The position numbers were made by a program, and so were the translations under genes. A stretch of 64,000 bases of DNA, taken from Trochalopteron elliotii. Its lineage: Eukaryota; Chordata; Aves; Passeriformes; Leiothrichidae. The first letter of the stretch is position 1. Every line of letters starts with the position of its first letter. Shown in pieces: positions 63,385-64,000 of this stretch. Under the pieces are notes generated by a model, which searched no databases, was not told where the DNA came from, and worked only from the letters and a program-made list of their open reading frames with translations. The DNA lies in contig JANPWX010000010.1 of assembly GCA_024734555.1 (NCBI GenBank), forward strand, positions 1,989,010 to 2,053,009, in the 5' to 3' direction.

Positions 63385-64000
63385 CTAAGGAAGAAAATAA
63401 ATGAAACAAAATGGAGTTAAGCTCAAAGAGAAACAGTAATTAAACTGAATTCTGTAAAATGCACTAGTAACTACCACGTCACTGCATAACTGAAAATTCC
63501 ACTAGGTAGGAAATTAATTATTAAAAAGTACATTAATAAAAACACATTTTCTAAAAAAGAGGAACCAAAAAATAACATTTTAGAATGAACTTGCACATTG
63601 TTATCACTGAAACATTTTTTTAGTTCATTATTATTTGTCTTCATATCAATCACACAAAGCACTATGATTTTTGCCTCAGGCTGTGTTACATAAAATAGTT
63701 TCAGAAAGCTTCAGTCCATTGTTTCCACAGTATTTTATTCTGACATTATCTTGACCTGATGTAACTGGACTTACTTCAAGGGAGATCCACCTGGCATTTT
63801 CTTGCTCCTGTGCTTCATTTAGTGATCACACAGTCACAGAGTCAAACAAACACATTTTAGAAATTCTTGTTTGTTTTTTGAACTTGTTCACCAGATTACC
63901 CTGAGGTCCCTGCATCCTTAGATCTAAACCAAGAGAAGTATTAAAGGCATGCAAATACACCAGGGTTAGGTTTAAGCCTTATGTTGAGAAAGTTGCCCCC

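Larger units (their letters stand above)
49040..64000 (-). other. USP33: USP33 gene, 3' half (twelve exons, runs off right edge)
   Basis: USP33 is a ubiquitin-specific protease of the C19 family, paralogue of USP20 and known as a VHL-interacting deubiquitinase; it acts in the cytoplasm and perinuclear compartments. Twelve coding exons were placed by reading the minus strand: 63384-63212, 63100-63006, 62423-62390, 61624-61579, 60902-60722, 59489-59363, 58076-57907, 56537-56456, 55162-55054, 53419-53317, 52599-52531 and 50228-50071. They sum to 1347 bases with matching phases and GT-AG borders, encoding 448 residues plus stop. The N-terminal zinc-finger UBP, the catalytic Cys box and the first CXXC lie beyond 64000; I found no further exon in 63385-64000. 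Introns range from 111 bases (63101-63211) to about 2.3 kb (50229-52530) and hold nothing recognised beyond low-complexity runs. Confidence 0.95.

Noticed and set aside
63385..64000. Further upstream USP33 exon at the right edge
   Set aside because: I looked for the expected KYRSVISDIFDGTI-type segment on the minus strand and did not see it; the intron appears to run past the window end.
1..64000. CRISPR arrays, operons, phage or insertion sequences
   Set aside because: The window is an intron-rich animal locus; no regularly spaced repeats or bacterial gene organisation are present.

Overview
This window is vertebrate nuclear DNA, almost certainly from a bird. It is AT-rich and intron-dominated, all recognised splice sites are GT-AG, and it carries chicken repeat 1 (CR1) LINE fragments with the typical avian 3' end. 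Two protein-coding genes can be recognised, both on the minus strand and in the same order as in other amniotes: USP33 (upstream, right) and ZZZ3 (downstream, left). No prokaryotic feature, CRISPR array, RNA gene or intact mobile element was recognised.

Layout. Positions 1-11044 are ZZZ3 intron. 11045-12606 is the single large ZZZ3 exon with the start codon and the first 503 codons (about the N-terminal half). 12607 to about 38 kb is a very long 5' intron of ZZZ3 containing several decayed CR1 pieces, simple repeats and a G-quadruplex motif. Around 38.0-38.9 kb lies the most CpG-dense part of the window, interrupted by a 400-base assembly gap (38276-38675) and bordered by a 239-bp inverted-repeat element. 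I infer that the ZZZ3 promoter and first exon lie in or next to the gap. About 39-49 kb is intergenic. From about 49.04 kb to the right edge is the 3' half of USP33: twelve coding exons (the last also carries the 3' UTR), encoding the C-terminal 448 residues and the stop. The exon lengths sum to 1347 bases, exactly 449 codons, and every exon phase matches its neighbour.

The two proteins do not form a pathway. ZZZ3 is a chromatin reader subunit of the ATAC histone acetyltransferase complex; USP33 is a cytoplasmic and perinuclear deubiquitinase. Their adjacency is conserved synteny.

I did not find a new biological system here. The observations most worth checking are the MITE-like inverted repeat abutting the gap, a perfect-consensus internal splice donor in a USP33 exon that would give a premature stop, a short upstream ORF before the ZZZ3 start, several perfect palindromes, and a few coding-like or exon-like stretches in non-coding DNA.
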